Positions 24,517 through 31,524 of a stretch of 33,191 bases of DNA are shown here, piece after piece. A model generated the notes under the pieces. It was not told the origin of the DNA. It searched no databases and saw only the letters and a program-made list of their open reading frames with translations. Numbering within the stretch: position 1 is the first letter of the stretch; each line of letters begins with the position of its first letter. Both the position numbers and the translations under genes were made by a program. This DNA comes from Clostridiales bacterium (GTDB lineage: Bacteria; Bacillota; Clostridia; Christensenellales; Aristaeellaceae), in the NCBI GenBank assembly GCA_004554085.1, contig SFNY01000034.1, positions 1 through 33,191 on the forward strand. The letters are read 5' to 3'.

Positions 24517-24727
24517 GGAGCGGCATAGACTGCCGCTCCACAGCTTGTCAAAAAGTCTTTTTGACAAGCTGGTGGACGGGGGAGTATCTCCCCCGCCACT
24601 ACCACCCCTACCAGTTTTTGCTTGAATTGCAAGCAATTCCGGTCGCAAAATGCGAGAGGGCTGCGGCCCTCTCGCGCTCTCTCGGGGTTTTTCGACAGTC
24701 TGCGGAGCGGCATAGACTGCCGCTCCA
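24517..24727. repeat. Hairpin-rich intergenic element bounded by two identical 24-bp palindromes
   Basis: The same 24-bp sequence occurs at 24517-24540 and 24704-24727; each copy is itself an inverted repeat (GGAGCGGCA, TAGAC, TGCCGCTCC). Between them lie four more perfect hairpins: a 14-bp stem with loop GTC (24541-24571), CGGGGGAG-TAT-CTCCCCCG (24577-24595), TTGCTTG-N5-CAAGCAA (24618-24636) and a 10-bp stem GCGAGAGGGC with loop TGCG (24652-24675). The 373-bp clpB-upp gap holds no credible gene; open frames through it are by-products of the repeats. The element may end the clpB transcript. A dispersed genomic repeat is likely but cannot be proved here. Confidence 0.75.
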
Positions 24728-24786
24728 TTTTCATGCGCTTGGGTGCGCGGGAAGGTAGATTCTCAGCGGATTTAAATAGAAAAATG

Positions 24787-24815
24787 TTGTATTTTGGCGC
24801 GCATTGGGGTATAAT
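24787..24815 (+). promoter_or_regulatory. Promoter of upp
   Basis: TTGTAT (24787-24792), 17-nt spacer, TATAAT (24810-24815). A small GCCGC-TT-GCGGC hairpin lies in the leader (24836-24847) just before the ribosome site. Confidence 0.78.
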
Positions 24816-24872
24816 CTTTCTGATACAAAAGTGTTGCCGCTTGCGGCGGGCTTTATAAATGGAGGTTATAGA

Positions 24873-25502
24873 ATGAGCACCGTACATGTTGTGGATCATC
24901 CCCTCGTTCAGCACAAGCTTACTCTGATGCGTCAAACCGAGTGCAGCACCAAGGATTTCCGCCAGCTTCTGGAAGAAATTGCAATGCTGATGGCTTATGA
25001 AGTAACCCGCGATCTGCCGCTTCAGGAGATCGAGATTGAAACGCCCGTTGCAAAGTGCAAGTCCAAGATCATCGCCGGCAAGAAGCTGGGCATCGTGCCG
25101 ATCCTGCGCGCGGGTCTGGGCATGGTGGACGGCGTGCTGTGCATCGTTCCCTCCGCGAAGGTGGGCCACATCGGCCTGTACCGCGATCCGGAGACCCATC
25201 TGCCGGTGGAATACTACTGCAAGCTGCCCACTGACGTCAACGAGCGCGACCTGATCGTGGTGGATCCCATGCTGGCCACCGGCGGTTCCGCCATCGCCGC
25301 CATCGACTTCATCAAGCGCCGCGGCTGCAAGCGCATCACCCTGATGTGCCTGGTGGGCTGCCCCGAGGGCATCGACGCGCTGCAGAAGGCCCATCCGGAC
25401 GTGGATCTCTACATCGCTGCCATCGACGATCACCTCAACGAGAACAAGTACATCGTTCCCGGCCTGGGCGACGCGGGCGACCGCCTGTTCGGCACCAAGT
25501 AA
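24873..25502 (+). CDS. upp: Uracil phosphoribosyltransferase
   Basis: 209 residues, standard length; ATG 24873 follows GGAGG by seven nt. The PRPP-binding motif DPMLATGGSA begins at D131. PILRAGLGMVDG and the C-terminal PGLGDAGDRLFGTK uracil-binding signature are intact. It makes UMP from uracil and PRPP in pyrimidine salvage. Its neighbour is rsmA, separated by a strong terminator, so it is monocistronic. Confidence 0.97.
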   Translation: MSTVHVVDHPLVQHKLTLMRQTECSTKDFRQLLEEIAMLMAYEVTRDLPLQEIEIETPVAKCKSKIIAGKKLGIVPILRAGLGMVDGVLCIVPSAKVGHIGLYRDPETHLPVEYYCKLPTDVNERDLIVVDPMLATGGSAIAAIDFIKRRGCKRITLMCLVGCPEGIDALQKAHPDVDLYIAAIDDHLNENKYIVPGLGDAGDRLFGTK

Positions 25503-25523
25503 TCAGATTATACAACATGCATC

Positions 25524-25560
25524 CGGGAGAATCAGTATCCTGCTGGTTCTCCCGTTTTTT
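25524..25560 (+). terminator. Intrinsic terminator between upp and rsmA
   Basis: CGGGAGAA (25524-25531) pairs with TTCTCCCG (25547-25554), followed by six T. The rsmA ribosome site begins only four bases later, so rsmA depends on read-through or a promoter not recognised here. Confidence 0.88.
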
Positions 25561-25573
25561 CAAAGGAGAAATC

Positions 25574-26455
25574 ATGCAGAATCAGGGAATCTCGCCGGGT
25601 CTGCGCGCGCGGGTCGCGCTGGAGAAGCACGGCTTTTCGTTCACCCATTCGCTGGGGCAGAACTTCATACTGGACGACGACTTTCTGGAGGAGATTGCGC
25701 TGGAATCCGGCGTGGGGGAAGGGGAGGCCGTGCTGGAGATCGGCCCCGGCCCGGGCCTGCTGACCCATCACCTCGCGTCCCATTGCCGAAAGGTGCTTGC
25801 GCTGGAGATCGACCGCAAGCTGGAGCCGGTGCTCAGTGAAGTGCTGGAGGATGTGGAGAACGCGGAGGTCGTGTTCACGGACGTGATGAAGTGCGACCTG
25901 CCGACGCTGCTGGAGGAACGCTTTCCGGGCGAAGACGTGCAGGTGGTGGCCAACCTTCCGTACTACATCACCGCCGACGTGATCGAGCGCCTGCTCACCT
26001 GCGGCGCACGCATCGGCAGCATCACCGTGATGGTGCAGCGGGAGGCCGCAGAGCGCATCGGAGCGCATCTGGGGAGCAAGAACTACTGCGCGCTGGCGAT
26101 GCTGACGCAATACTACTGCGACGTGGAGGAGCTGATGGACGTGCCGCCGGAGCGCTTCACGCCGCCGCCCCACGTGATGAGCCGCCTGATCCGCCTGAAT
26201 CGCCGCACGGACGGCCCGCGTGCCACAGACGAAAAACTGCTGCAGCGCCTCATCCGCAGCGCGTTCCGCATGCGCCGCAAGACGCTGGTCAACAATCTGA
26301 CGGGAGACTTCGGCGTCAGCCGCGAACAGGCGGAGGAGCTGCTTTTGTCCCAAAACCTGGATCTGCGCATCCGTGGCGAGGCGCTTTCGGTGGAGCAGAT
26401 GACGCGCCTGAGCAACGCGCTGGGCGAAATGCTCCTGTCCCGGGCAAGTGGCTGA
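25574..26455 (+). CDS. rsmA: 16S rRNA dimethyladenosine transferase RsmA/KsgA
   Basis: 293 residues; ATG 25574 has AAGGAG upstream, while the longer open frame runs through upp and the terminator. KsgA hallmarks: SLGQNFILDD, SAM-binding EIGPGPGLLT (about 55-64) and the catalytic NLPYYI (127-132). It dimethylates two adjacent adenines of helix 45 in 16S rRNA late in small-subunit assembly. In many Firmicutes it is next to rnmV; that gene is absent here. Confidence 0.96.
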   Translation: MQNQGISPGLRARVALEKHGFSFTHSLGQNFILDDDFLEEIALESGVGEGEAVLEIGPGPGLLTHHLASHCRKVLALEIDRKLEPVLSEVLEDVENAEVVFTDVMKCDLPTLLEERFPGEDVQVVANLPYYITADVIERLLTCGARIGSITVMVQREAAERIGAHLGSKNYCALAMLTQYYCDVEELMDVPPERFTPPPHVMSRLIRLNRRTDGPRATDEKLLQRLIRSAFRMRRKTLVNNLTGDFGVSREQAEELLLSQNLDLRIRGEALSVEQMTRLSNALGEMLLSRASG

Positions 26456-26562
26456 AAGTGGATGGCATGAACGCGGCGCGATCTGTCCATATTATTTGAA
26501 GGAATTTTTCCCGGATCCACCCGTCTGTATGGAAAGTTTTCTATAATTTTATGCAAAAAGTG

Positions 26563-26591
26563 TTGATTTTATTGGTGTACTAGTGTATCAT
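26563..26591 (+). promoter_or_regulatory. Promoter of pckA
   Basis: TTGATT (26563-26568), 17-nt spacer, TATCAT (26586-26591). Start near 26598 gives a leader of about 120 nt. Confidence 0.68.
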
Positions 26592-26618
26592 GAGAGTGCT
26601 GATGATATGGATAACCGG

Positions 26619-26694
26619 GGCTTGCTGATGCAGACGGGAATGCGTAGTCTGCTCAGACGGCAGATTTTCGCGTTGTCTGCACAATCGGCAAGCC
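26619..26694 (+). promoter_or_regulatory. Long imperfect hairpin in the pckA leader, candidate cis-acting RNA
   Basis: Four nested helices can form in order: GGCTTGC (26619-26625)/GCAAGCC (26688-26694), TGCAGAC (26629-26635)/GTCTGCA (26675-26681), AATGCG (26639-26644)/CGCGTT (26669-26674), and AGTCTGC (26646-26652)/GCAGATT (26660-26666) with a 7-nt loop. That is 27 pairs within 76 nt. The structure ends about 10 nt before the purine-rich ribosome site. There is no U-tract, so it is not an ordinary terminator. Confidence 0.6.
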
Positions 26695-26718
26695 AAAAAT
26701 TTTAAGGAAAGAGGTTGC

Positions 26719-28329
26719 ATGAAAATGTCTGAGATCAATCTGAGCAAGTATGGCATTACCGGTACTACCGAGATCGTGTACAATCCTTCTTATGAAGAGC
26801 TGTTCGCAGCTGAAATGGATCCGGCCCTCGAGGGCTTTGAAAAGGGTCAGCTGACCGAGCTGGGCGCTGTGAACGTCATGACCGGCATCTACACCGGCCG
26901 CTCTCCGAAGGACAAGTTCATCGTCATGGACGAGAACTCCAAGGACACCGTCTGGTGGACCTCCGACGAGTTCAAGAACGACAACAAGCCCGCCTCCCAG
27001 GAAGCATGGGCATACTGCAAGGAGCAGGCCATCAAGCAGCTGTCCAACAAGAAGCTGTACGTGGTTGACTGCTTCTGCGGCACCAACAAGGACACCCGCA
27101 TGGCCATCCGCTTCATCATGGAAGTTGCATGGCAGGCCCACTTCGTCAAGAACATGTTCATCGCTCCCACCGAGGAAGAGCTGAAGAACTTTGAGCCTGA
27201 CTTCATCTCCTACAACGCCGCCAAGGCCAAGTGCGAGAAGTATCAGGAGCTGGGCCTGAACTCCGAGACCGCTGCCATCTTCAACATCACCTCCCGCGAG
27301 CAGGTCATCCTGAACACCTGGTACGGCGGCGAGATGAAGAAGGGCATGTTCTCCATGATGAACTACTACCTGCCGCTCAAGGGTATCGCTTCCATGCACT
27401 GCTCCGCCAACACCGACATGAACGGCGAGAACACCGCCCTGTTCTTCGGCCTGTCCGGCACCGGCAAGACCACCCTGTCCACCGATCCCAAGCGCCTGCT
27501 GATCGGCGATGACGAGCACGGCTGGGACGACAACGGCGTGTTCAACTTCGAGGGCGGCTGCTATGCCAAGGTCATCAACCTGGACAAGGAGTCCGAGCCT
27601 GACATCTACAACGCCATCAAGCGCAACGCCCTGCTGGAGAACGTCACCGTCGATGCCGACGGCAAGATCGACTTCACCGACAAGTCCGTGACCGAGAACA
27701 CCCGCGTGTCCTATCCGATCGACCACATCGAGAAGATCGTGCGCCCCGTGTCCGCCGGCCCCGACGCCAAGAACGTCATCTTCCTGTCCGCTGACGCATT
27801 CGGCGTGCTGCCGCCCGTGTCCATCCTGGATCCCGAGCAGACCCAGTACTACTTCCTGTCCGGCTTCACTTCCAAGCTCGCCGGCACCGAGCGTGGCATC
27901 ACCGAGCCCACTCCGACCTTCTCCGCTTGCTTCGGCCAGGCGTTCCTGGAGCTGCATCCCACCAAGTACGGTGAGGAGCTGGTGAAGAAGATGCAGAAGT
28001 CCGGCGCGAAGGCCTACCTGGTCAACACCGGCTGGAACGGCACCGGCAAGCGCATCTCCATCAAGGATACCCGCGGCATCATCGACGCGATCCTGGACGG
28101 CTCCATCCTGAAGGCCGAGACCAAGACCATCCCGTACTTCAACCTGGCCGTTCCCACCGAGCTGCCGGGCGTGGATACCGGCATTCTGGATCCCCGCGAC
28201 ACCTACGCCGATGCCTCCGAGTGGGAGACCAAGGCGAAGGATCTGGCATCCCGCTTCATCAAGAACTTCGTGAAGTACACCGGCAACGAACATGGCAAGG
28301 CCCTGGTCGAGGCTGGCCCGAAGCTCTAA
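26719..28329 (+). CDS. pckA: Phosphoenolpyruvate carboxykinase (ATP)
   Basis: 536 residues, normal length. Kinase-1a loop GLSGTGKTTLS and the family signature LIGDDEHGWDDNGVFNFEGG are intact. GRSPKDKF near the N-terminus is the substrate arginine region. It interconverts oxaloacetate and PEP with ATP/ADP; in anaerobes it often runs towards oxaloacetate and gains ATP. Codon use is strongly biased towards C-ending codons, suggesting high expression. Start is ATG 26719 or 26725 (AAGGA and GAGG favour one each). Bounded by its own promoter and a strong terminator. Confidence 0.97.
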   Translation: MKMSEINLSKYGITGTTEIVYNPSYEELFAAEMDPALEGFEKGQLTELGAVNVMTGIYTGRSPKDKFIVMDENSKDTVWWTSDEFKNDNKPASQEAWAYCKEQAIKQLSNKKLYVVDCFCGTNKDTRMAIRFIMEVAWQAHFVKNMFIAPTEEELKNFEPDFISYNAAKAKCEKYQELGLNSETAAIFNITSREQVILNTWYGGEMKKGMFSMMNYYLPLKGIASMHCSANTDMNGENTALFFGLSGTGKTTLSTDPKRLLIGDDEHGWDDNGVFNFEGGCYAKVINLDKESEPDIYNAIKRNALLENVTVDADGKIDFTDKSVTENTRVSYPIDHIEKIVRPVSAGPDAKNVIFLSADAFGVLPPVSILDPEQTQYYFLSGFTSKLAGTERGITEPTPTFSACFGQAFLELHPTKYGEELVKKMQKSGAKAYLVNTGWNGTGKRISIKDTRGIIDAILDGSILKAETKTIPYFNLAVPTELPGVDTGILDPRDTYADASEWETKAKDLASRFIKNFVKYTGNEHGKALVEAGPKL

Positions 28330-28343
28330 TCCCAGGCTTTCAC

Positions 28344-28379
28344 ATGAACCCGGCAGAAATTCTGTCGGGTTCATTTTTG
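28344..28379 (+). terminator. Terminator of pckA
   Basis: ATGAACCCGGCAGAA and TTCTGTCGGGTTCAT pair with one wobble, followed by TTTTTGT. Confidence 0.9.
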
Positions 28380-28381
28380 TG

Positions 28382-28410
28382 TTGCATTTTTGCGAAGAAT
28401 GGCGTATAAT
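28382..28410 (+). promoter_or_regulatory. Promoter of the Cys-rich small protein
   Basis: TTGCAT (28382-28387), 17-nt spacer, TATAAT (28405-28410). Confidence 0.82.
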
Positions 28411-28439
28411 AGTACTGTTTTGAAGGGGGAGGGAACGCG

Positions 28440-28625
28440 ATGGAAAAGATGTGCCAGCTGGTTGACGGAAAGGTCTGCGACAACTGCGGCGAGTGCCAGC
28501 GTTGCGATCTCGATCCCGACAAGATCTGCGACAACTGCATGAAGTGCGTCAACACCGGCGCGGATTACAGCGCGATCGAAATTGACGAGATTCTGGAGTC
28601 CGCAGAGGATCCTGAGGACGATTGA
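28440..28625 (+). CDS. Small protein with eight cysteines in paired CDNCxxC motifs
   Basis: 61 residues with a strong promoter and ribosome site (GGGGGAGGG). Cysteines lie at 5, 13, 16, 19, 22, 30, 33 and 36. Two near-repeats, CDNCGEC (13-19) and CDNCMKC (30-36), are separated by QRCDLDPDKI. The last 20 residues are acidic (EIDEILESAEDPEDD). There is no signal peptide, so it is cytosolic. The spacing would suit two metal sites, such as zinc or an iron-sulfur cluster, but differs from a plain 2[4Fe-4S] ferredoxin. No function is known to me. Its own strong promoter argues that it is a real gene. Confidence 0.82.
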   Translation: MEKMCQLVDGKVCDNCGECQRCDLDPDKICDNCMKCVNTGADYSAIEIDEILESAEDPEDD

Positions 28626-28857
28626 TGGCCCGTCTACGGCAAGCTTTTCCTCAGGATGTATTCACGCTGCATATGTCTCGCGCCGGGTTCAGCGCAAGGG
28701 GGAGTGCGCGCCCGGCGATTATTCGCAAGGTTTATCTATGCGTAAAAGACAGCTTTTGCGAAGAGATAGTGCCGTTTTGGAGCCTGAAGCTGCTTTTCGC
28801 TGCCTTGCCTTGAGTTTAATGCCCTCTATTCCATGCGAATCAATCAGGAGGTTTTTC
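28626..28857 (+). other. 232-bp gap with structured sequence, no gene
   Basis: A compound hairpin at 28681-28717 (CGCCGGG/CCCGGCG outside, GCGCA/TGCGC inside, loop AGGGGGAG) is followed by CGTAAAAG-ACAG-CTTTTGCG (28741-28760). Neither has a following T-run. The 63-residue open frame across it looks unconvincing. It could be the leader of the recombinase gene or a small RNA; I recognise no known class. Confidence 0.4.
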
Positions 28858-29976
28858 ATGTCCACATACGCCCAGGAGCGCGCCAAGGATTTGCAGCTTC
28901 TCACGCGCAGCGTGTTGCGCGAGCTGCCGGAGGTCTGTGCCGATTTCATCCTCGCCATTGAACCGACCACCCAGCCGCTTACGCGCTACGCCTACGTCAA
29001 CGACCTGAAGCTGTTTTTTCATTACCTGGTGACCGAATGCCCGCGCTTTGCCGATACCCGGCCCGAATTGATCACGACGCAGCAGCTCAACGGCATCACC
29101 GCCCGCGACCTGCGTTTATACATGGAGTATCTGAGCCTGTATGTCAAGAACGATTCCGAGATCACCAATGCGGAGCTTGGCAAGATGCGCAAGCTCGCCA
29201 GTTTACGTAGTTTTTACAGGTTTATGTTTAAGAATGAGTTAATTGACGCGGACGTCGCCCAGCTGATCGACATGCCCAAGCGCCACGAAAAGCCGATCAT
29301 TCGCATGGAGATCGACGAGGTTGCGCGCATGCTGGACCTAGTTGAGTCCGGCGAGGCCATGTCGGAGCGCCAGCGCGCCTACAACCAGCACACGCGCGTG
29401 CGCGATCTGGCGATCCTCACGCTGTTTCTGGATACGGGAATCCGCGTAAGCGAGCTGGTGGGCATCAACATCGACGACGTGGACTTCTCCATCAACGGCT
29501 TTCTGGTCACACGCAAGGGTGGCAACCAGACGATTCTGTACTTTTCCGACGAGGTCGAGCAGGTGCTAAAGGACTATCTGAAGCTGCGGCGCGAGATGAC
29601 CGCCGTGCCCGGCGACGAGGACGCGCTGTTTCTGTCTCTGCAAAACCGGCGAATTTCCGTGCGCGCGGTACAGAACATGGTCAAAAAGTACGCGACCCAG
29701 GCCGCTCCGCTGAAAAAACACCTGAGCCCGCACAAGCTGCGCTCCACCTTCGGCACGAATCTCTACCATGAGACCGGAGACATCTACCTCGTGGCGGACG
29801 TGCTGGGTCACTCGGACGTGAACACCACGCGCCGTCACTACGCCGCCATGAGCGACGACCGACGGCGCATGGCGGCGCAGAAGGTTCGTGCGCGGGAGGA
29901 TTCCAGGCCAAAGCCGGAGGCTGACTCCCCCATCTCCACCGCGTCTGCCGATGGTGTACCTGATGACGAAGCGTAG
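28858..29976 (+). CDS. Xer-type tyrosine recombinase
   Basis: 372 residues; ATG 28858 follows CAGGAGG. Residues about 20-140 form the SAM-like core-binding domain and 150-335 the catalytic domain. All active-site residues are present: R196 (TGIRVSEL), K220, H292 and R295 (HKLR), H318 (LGHSDVNTT) and nucleophile Y328. A 40-residue Pro/Ser/Glu-rich tail follows. It is longer than XerC/XerD (about 300), with an extended N-terminus as in a Firmicute subgroup. No att repeats, cargo or phage genes are near, so a chromosomal Xer relative is likelier than a mobile integrase; whether it is the dif recombinase is unclear. Confidence 0.88.
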   Translation: MSTYAQERAKDLQLLTRSVLRELPEVCADFILAIEPTTQPLTRYAYVNDLKLFFHYLVTECPRFADTRPELITTQQLNGITARDLRLYMEYLSLYVKNDSEITNAELGKMRKLASLRSFYRFMFKNELIDADVAQLIDMPKRHEKPIIRMEIDEVARMLDLVESGEAMSERQRAYNQHTRVRDLAILTLFLDTGIRVSELVGINIDDVDFSINGFLVTRKGGNQTILYFSDEVEQVLKDYLKLRREMTAVPGDEDALFLSLQNRRISVRAVQNMVKKYATQAAPLKKHLSPHKLRSTFGTNLYHETGDIYLVADVLGHSDVNTTRRHYAAMSDDRRRMAAQKVRAREDSRPKPEADSPISTASADGVPDDEA

Positions 29977-29984
29977 AAAGCGCA

Positions 29985-30022
29985 AAAATAGACCGAAGTC
30001 TAAAAAGACTTCGGTCTATTTT
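29985..30022. terminator. Bidirectional terminator between the recombinase gene and rnhA
   Basis: AATAGACCGAAGTCT (29987-30001) and its exact complement (30006-30020) form a 15-bp stem, flanked by A-run and T-run so that it works in both directions. The rnhA stop codon lies inside the stem. Confidence 0.92.
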
Positions 30023-30459
30023 GATCTTCTGCGCTTGATCTCGCCGGTGGCAAGCTCATCGCAGCGGTTGTTCAGCGGGTTGTCCGCGTGGCCCTTGACC
30101 TTGTGCCAGGAGATGAGGTGCATCTGCGTGAATTTGAGCAGCATCTCCCACAGATCACGGTTCTCCACGGGCTTTTTATCGCTCTTGATCCAGCCGCGAC
30201 GCACCCAATTGGTCAGCCAGTTCTGCAAAAATGCGTTGCAGAGATAGGAACTGTCGGAGTAAACGTCCACCTCGCAGGGCTCCTTGAGCCGGGAGAGCGC
30301 CTCGATGGGTGCCAGCAGCTCCATGCGGTTGTTGGTGGTGTGCTCCGCATAGCCCGAAATCTCCAGCTTCTGCTCCTTGTAGATCAGGATCGCGCCCCAG
30401 CCGCCCGGGCCGGGATTGCCGGAGCATGCGCCGTCGGTGTAGATCGTCACCCGCTTCAT
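30016..30459 (-). CDS. rnhA: Ribonuclease HI
   Basis: 147 residues. The DEDD metal-binding residues are intact: D9 (IYTDGACSGNPGPGG), E47 (NNRMEL), D69 (YSDSSY) and D134, with H124 in the KVKGHADN loop. It cleaves RNA in RNA-DNA hybrids. The start overlaps the stop of the upstream lipoprotein gene by four bases (ATGA), so the two are co-translated, an unusual partnership with no evident functional link. Confidence 0.95.
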   Translation of the reverse strand: MKRVTIYTDGACSGNPGPGGWGAILIYKEQKLEISGYAEHTTNNRMELLAPIEALSRLKEPCEVDVYSDSSYLCNAFLQNWLTNWVRRGWIKSDKKPVENRDLWEMLLKFTQMHLISWHKVKGHADNPLNNRCDELATGEIKRRRSK

Positions 30460-31424
30460 TCCTCAACCTCCATTTCTTCCGAGAACGCCGCCGCCAGCGC
30501 GCGGGCATTGGCCAGCTGGGTCTCAAAATAGCCCTCCGCACCCTCGCTCTCGCGCCGCGTGGAGAGCACGTCCAGCGCCGCTACGCGGAATCCGGCCTCC
30601 TCCAGCGCCCTTCGGAGGGTCTCCGGGGCCTGCTTCTCCAGCAGGATCACCCGCGCATCGCAGCCGGACAGCAATTCGATGCAGTCCTCCAGCTCCCGGT
30701 CGTAGAGCGCCTCACCGCTCTCCCGGGCGTAGTACAGCTCGACATCGAGCCCGTACTCCTGCGCCGCGTAGACCAGCGCCTCATTCATGACAATCGCCTT
30801 TTGTCCCTGCAAGTCTCCAGTTAGATCATGCATCTCTTTGCGAAGCGACTCCAGTCGGTTCTTTGCATTTTCCAGGTTCTCAGCATACAAATCGCCGTAC
30901 TTGGGATCCAGAACCGTCAGATTCGCGGCGATGCGCTCTGCAATTGCGATTGCGCCGTCGATGGTCATGTAGATGTGGGGATTTTCGTCCGTCCAGTGGG
31001 ATTCCTCGCCGGCCGCATTGGCGGGCTTCACCGTCGCAAGCTTCAGGTTGTAGAGGACGCTGACGATGGCCGACCCGCTTTCGCCCAGCGCGTAGAGCGT
31101 GGATTCAAACTCCTCCAGGCCTCTCCCGCCGGAGATGACCGCATCAGCCGAGCGCACGAGCAGCGCCAGATCCCAGTCGGAGAGGCTGTAGCTGCGCAGA
31201 CAGCCGTCCATGGGCTGCGCAAGGCAGTTGATTTGTAGCTCCGGCACGCCGTCCGCGATCAGCGCCGTGAGGGCATAGATCGGATAGAACGTGGCGTAGA
31301 CGCTGAGCGCCTCCGTCGCTGGCGAAGCTTCCTCCGTGGCAGCGTGTTGATTGCAGCCGGAGAGCGTGCATGCCATCAGGCACATGCACAGCAGCAGCGC
31401 GACCAATTTCACGAACAGCTTCAT
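30456..31424 (-). CDS. ZnuA-like (cluster A-I) substrate-binding lipoprotein with degenerate metal site
   Basis: 322 residues. Signal peptide with lipobox LSGC (C24). The overall order matches zinc/manganese ABC binding proteins: TFYPIYALTALI, then SADAVISGGRGLEEF, NPHIYMT (H150), a long helix, MNEALVYAAQEYGL, VILLEKQ and LDVLS. Two of the usual ligands are missing: the DPHxYEP histidine aligns with R77, and the histidine of the SHxAFxYF stretch is N214. The His-rich loop is also absent. Family membership is firm; zinc transport by this protein is doubtful. No ABC permease or ATPase is adjacent. ATG 31424 has GGGAGG upstream. Confidence 0.82.
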   Translation of the reverse strand: MKLFVKLVALLLCMCLMACTLSGCNQHAATEEASPATEALSVYATFYPIYALTALIADGVPELQINCLAQPMDGCLRSYSLSDWDLALLVRSADAVISGGRGLEEFESTLYALGESGSAIVSVLYNLKLATVKPANAAGEESHWTDENPHIYMTIDGAIAIAERIAANLTVLDPKYGDLYAENLENAKNRLESLRKEMHDLTGDLQGQKAIVMNEALVYAAQEYGLDVELYYARESGEALYDRELEDCIELLSGCDARVILLEKQAPETLRRALEEAGFRVAALDVLSTRRESEGAEGYFETQLANARALAAAFSEEMEVEE

Positions 31425-31453
31425 GGGAGCCTCCCTGACAGTTTCATCGTCCT

Positions 31454-31482
31454 ATTATAGCACATCGCCGGGCATAAAACAA
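31454..31482 (-). promoter_or_regulatory. Promoter of the ZnuA-like/rnhA operon
   Basis: TTGTTT (31482-31477), 17-nt spacer, TATAAT (31459-31454); the -35 region overlaps the T-tract of the preceding terminator. Confidence 0.68.
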
Positions 31483-31510
31483 CGCCGCAAATTCCGAAGA
31501 ATCTGCGGCG
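31474..31510 (-). terminator. Terminator of the SpoIID-domain gene
   Basis: On the minus strand a 12-bp stem (CGCCGCAGATTC with GAATTTGCGGCG, one wobble) closes a UUCG tetraloop and is followed by TTGTTTTAT. Confidence 0.88.
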
Positions 31511-31524
31511 GAGCGTGCGCTTGC

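Noticed and set aside
26653..28374. 573-codon minus-strand open frame opposite pckA
   Set aside because: Shadow produced by extreme codon bias of pckA.
28622..28813. 63-codon open frame after the Cys-rich gene
   Set aside because: No ribosome site and it crosses strong hairpins; structure seems a better explanation.
28858..29976. Tyrosine recombinase as sign of an integrated element
   Set aside because: No att-like direct repeats, phage, plasmid or cargo genes nearby; neighbours are housekeeping genes.
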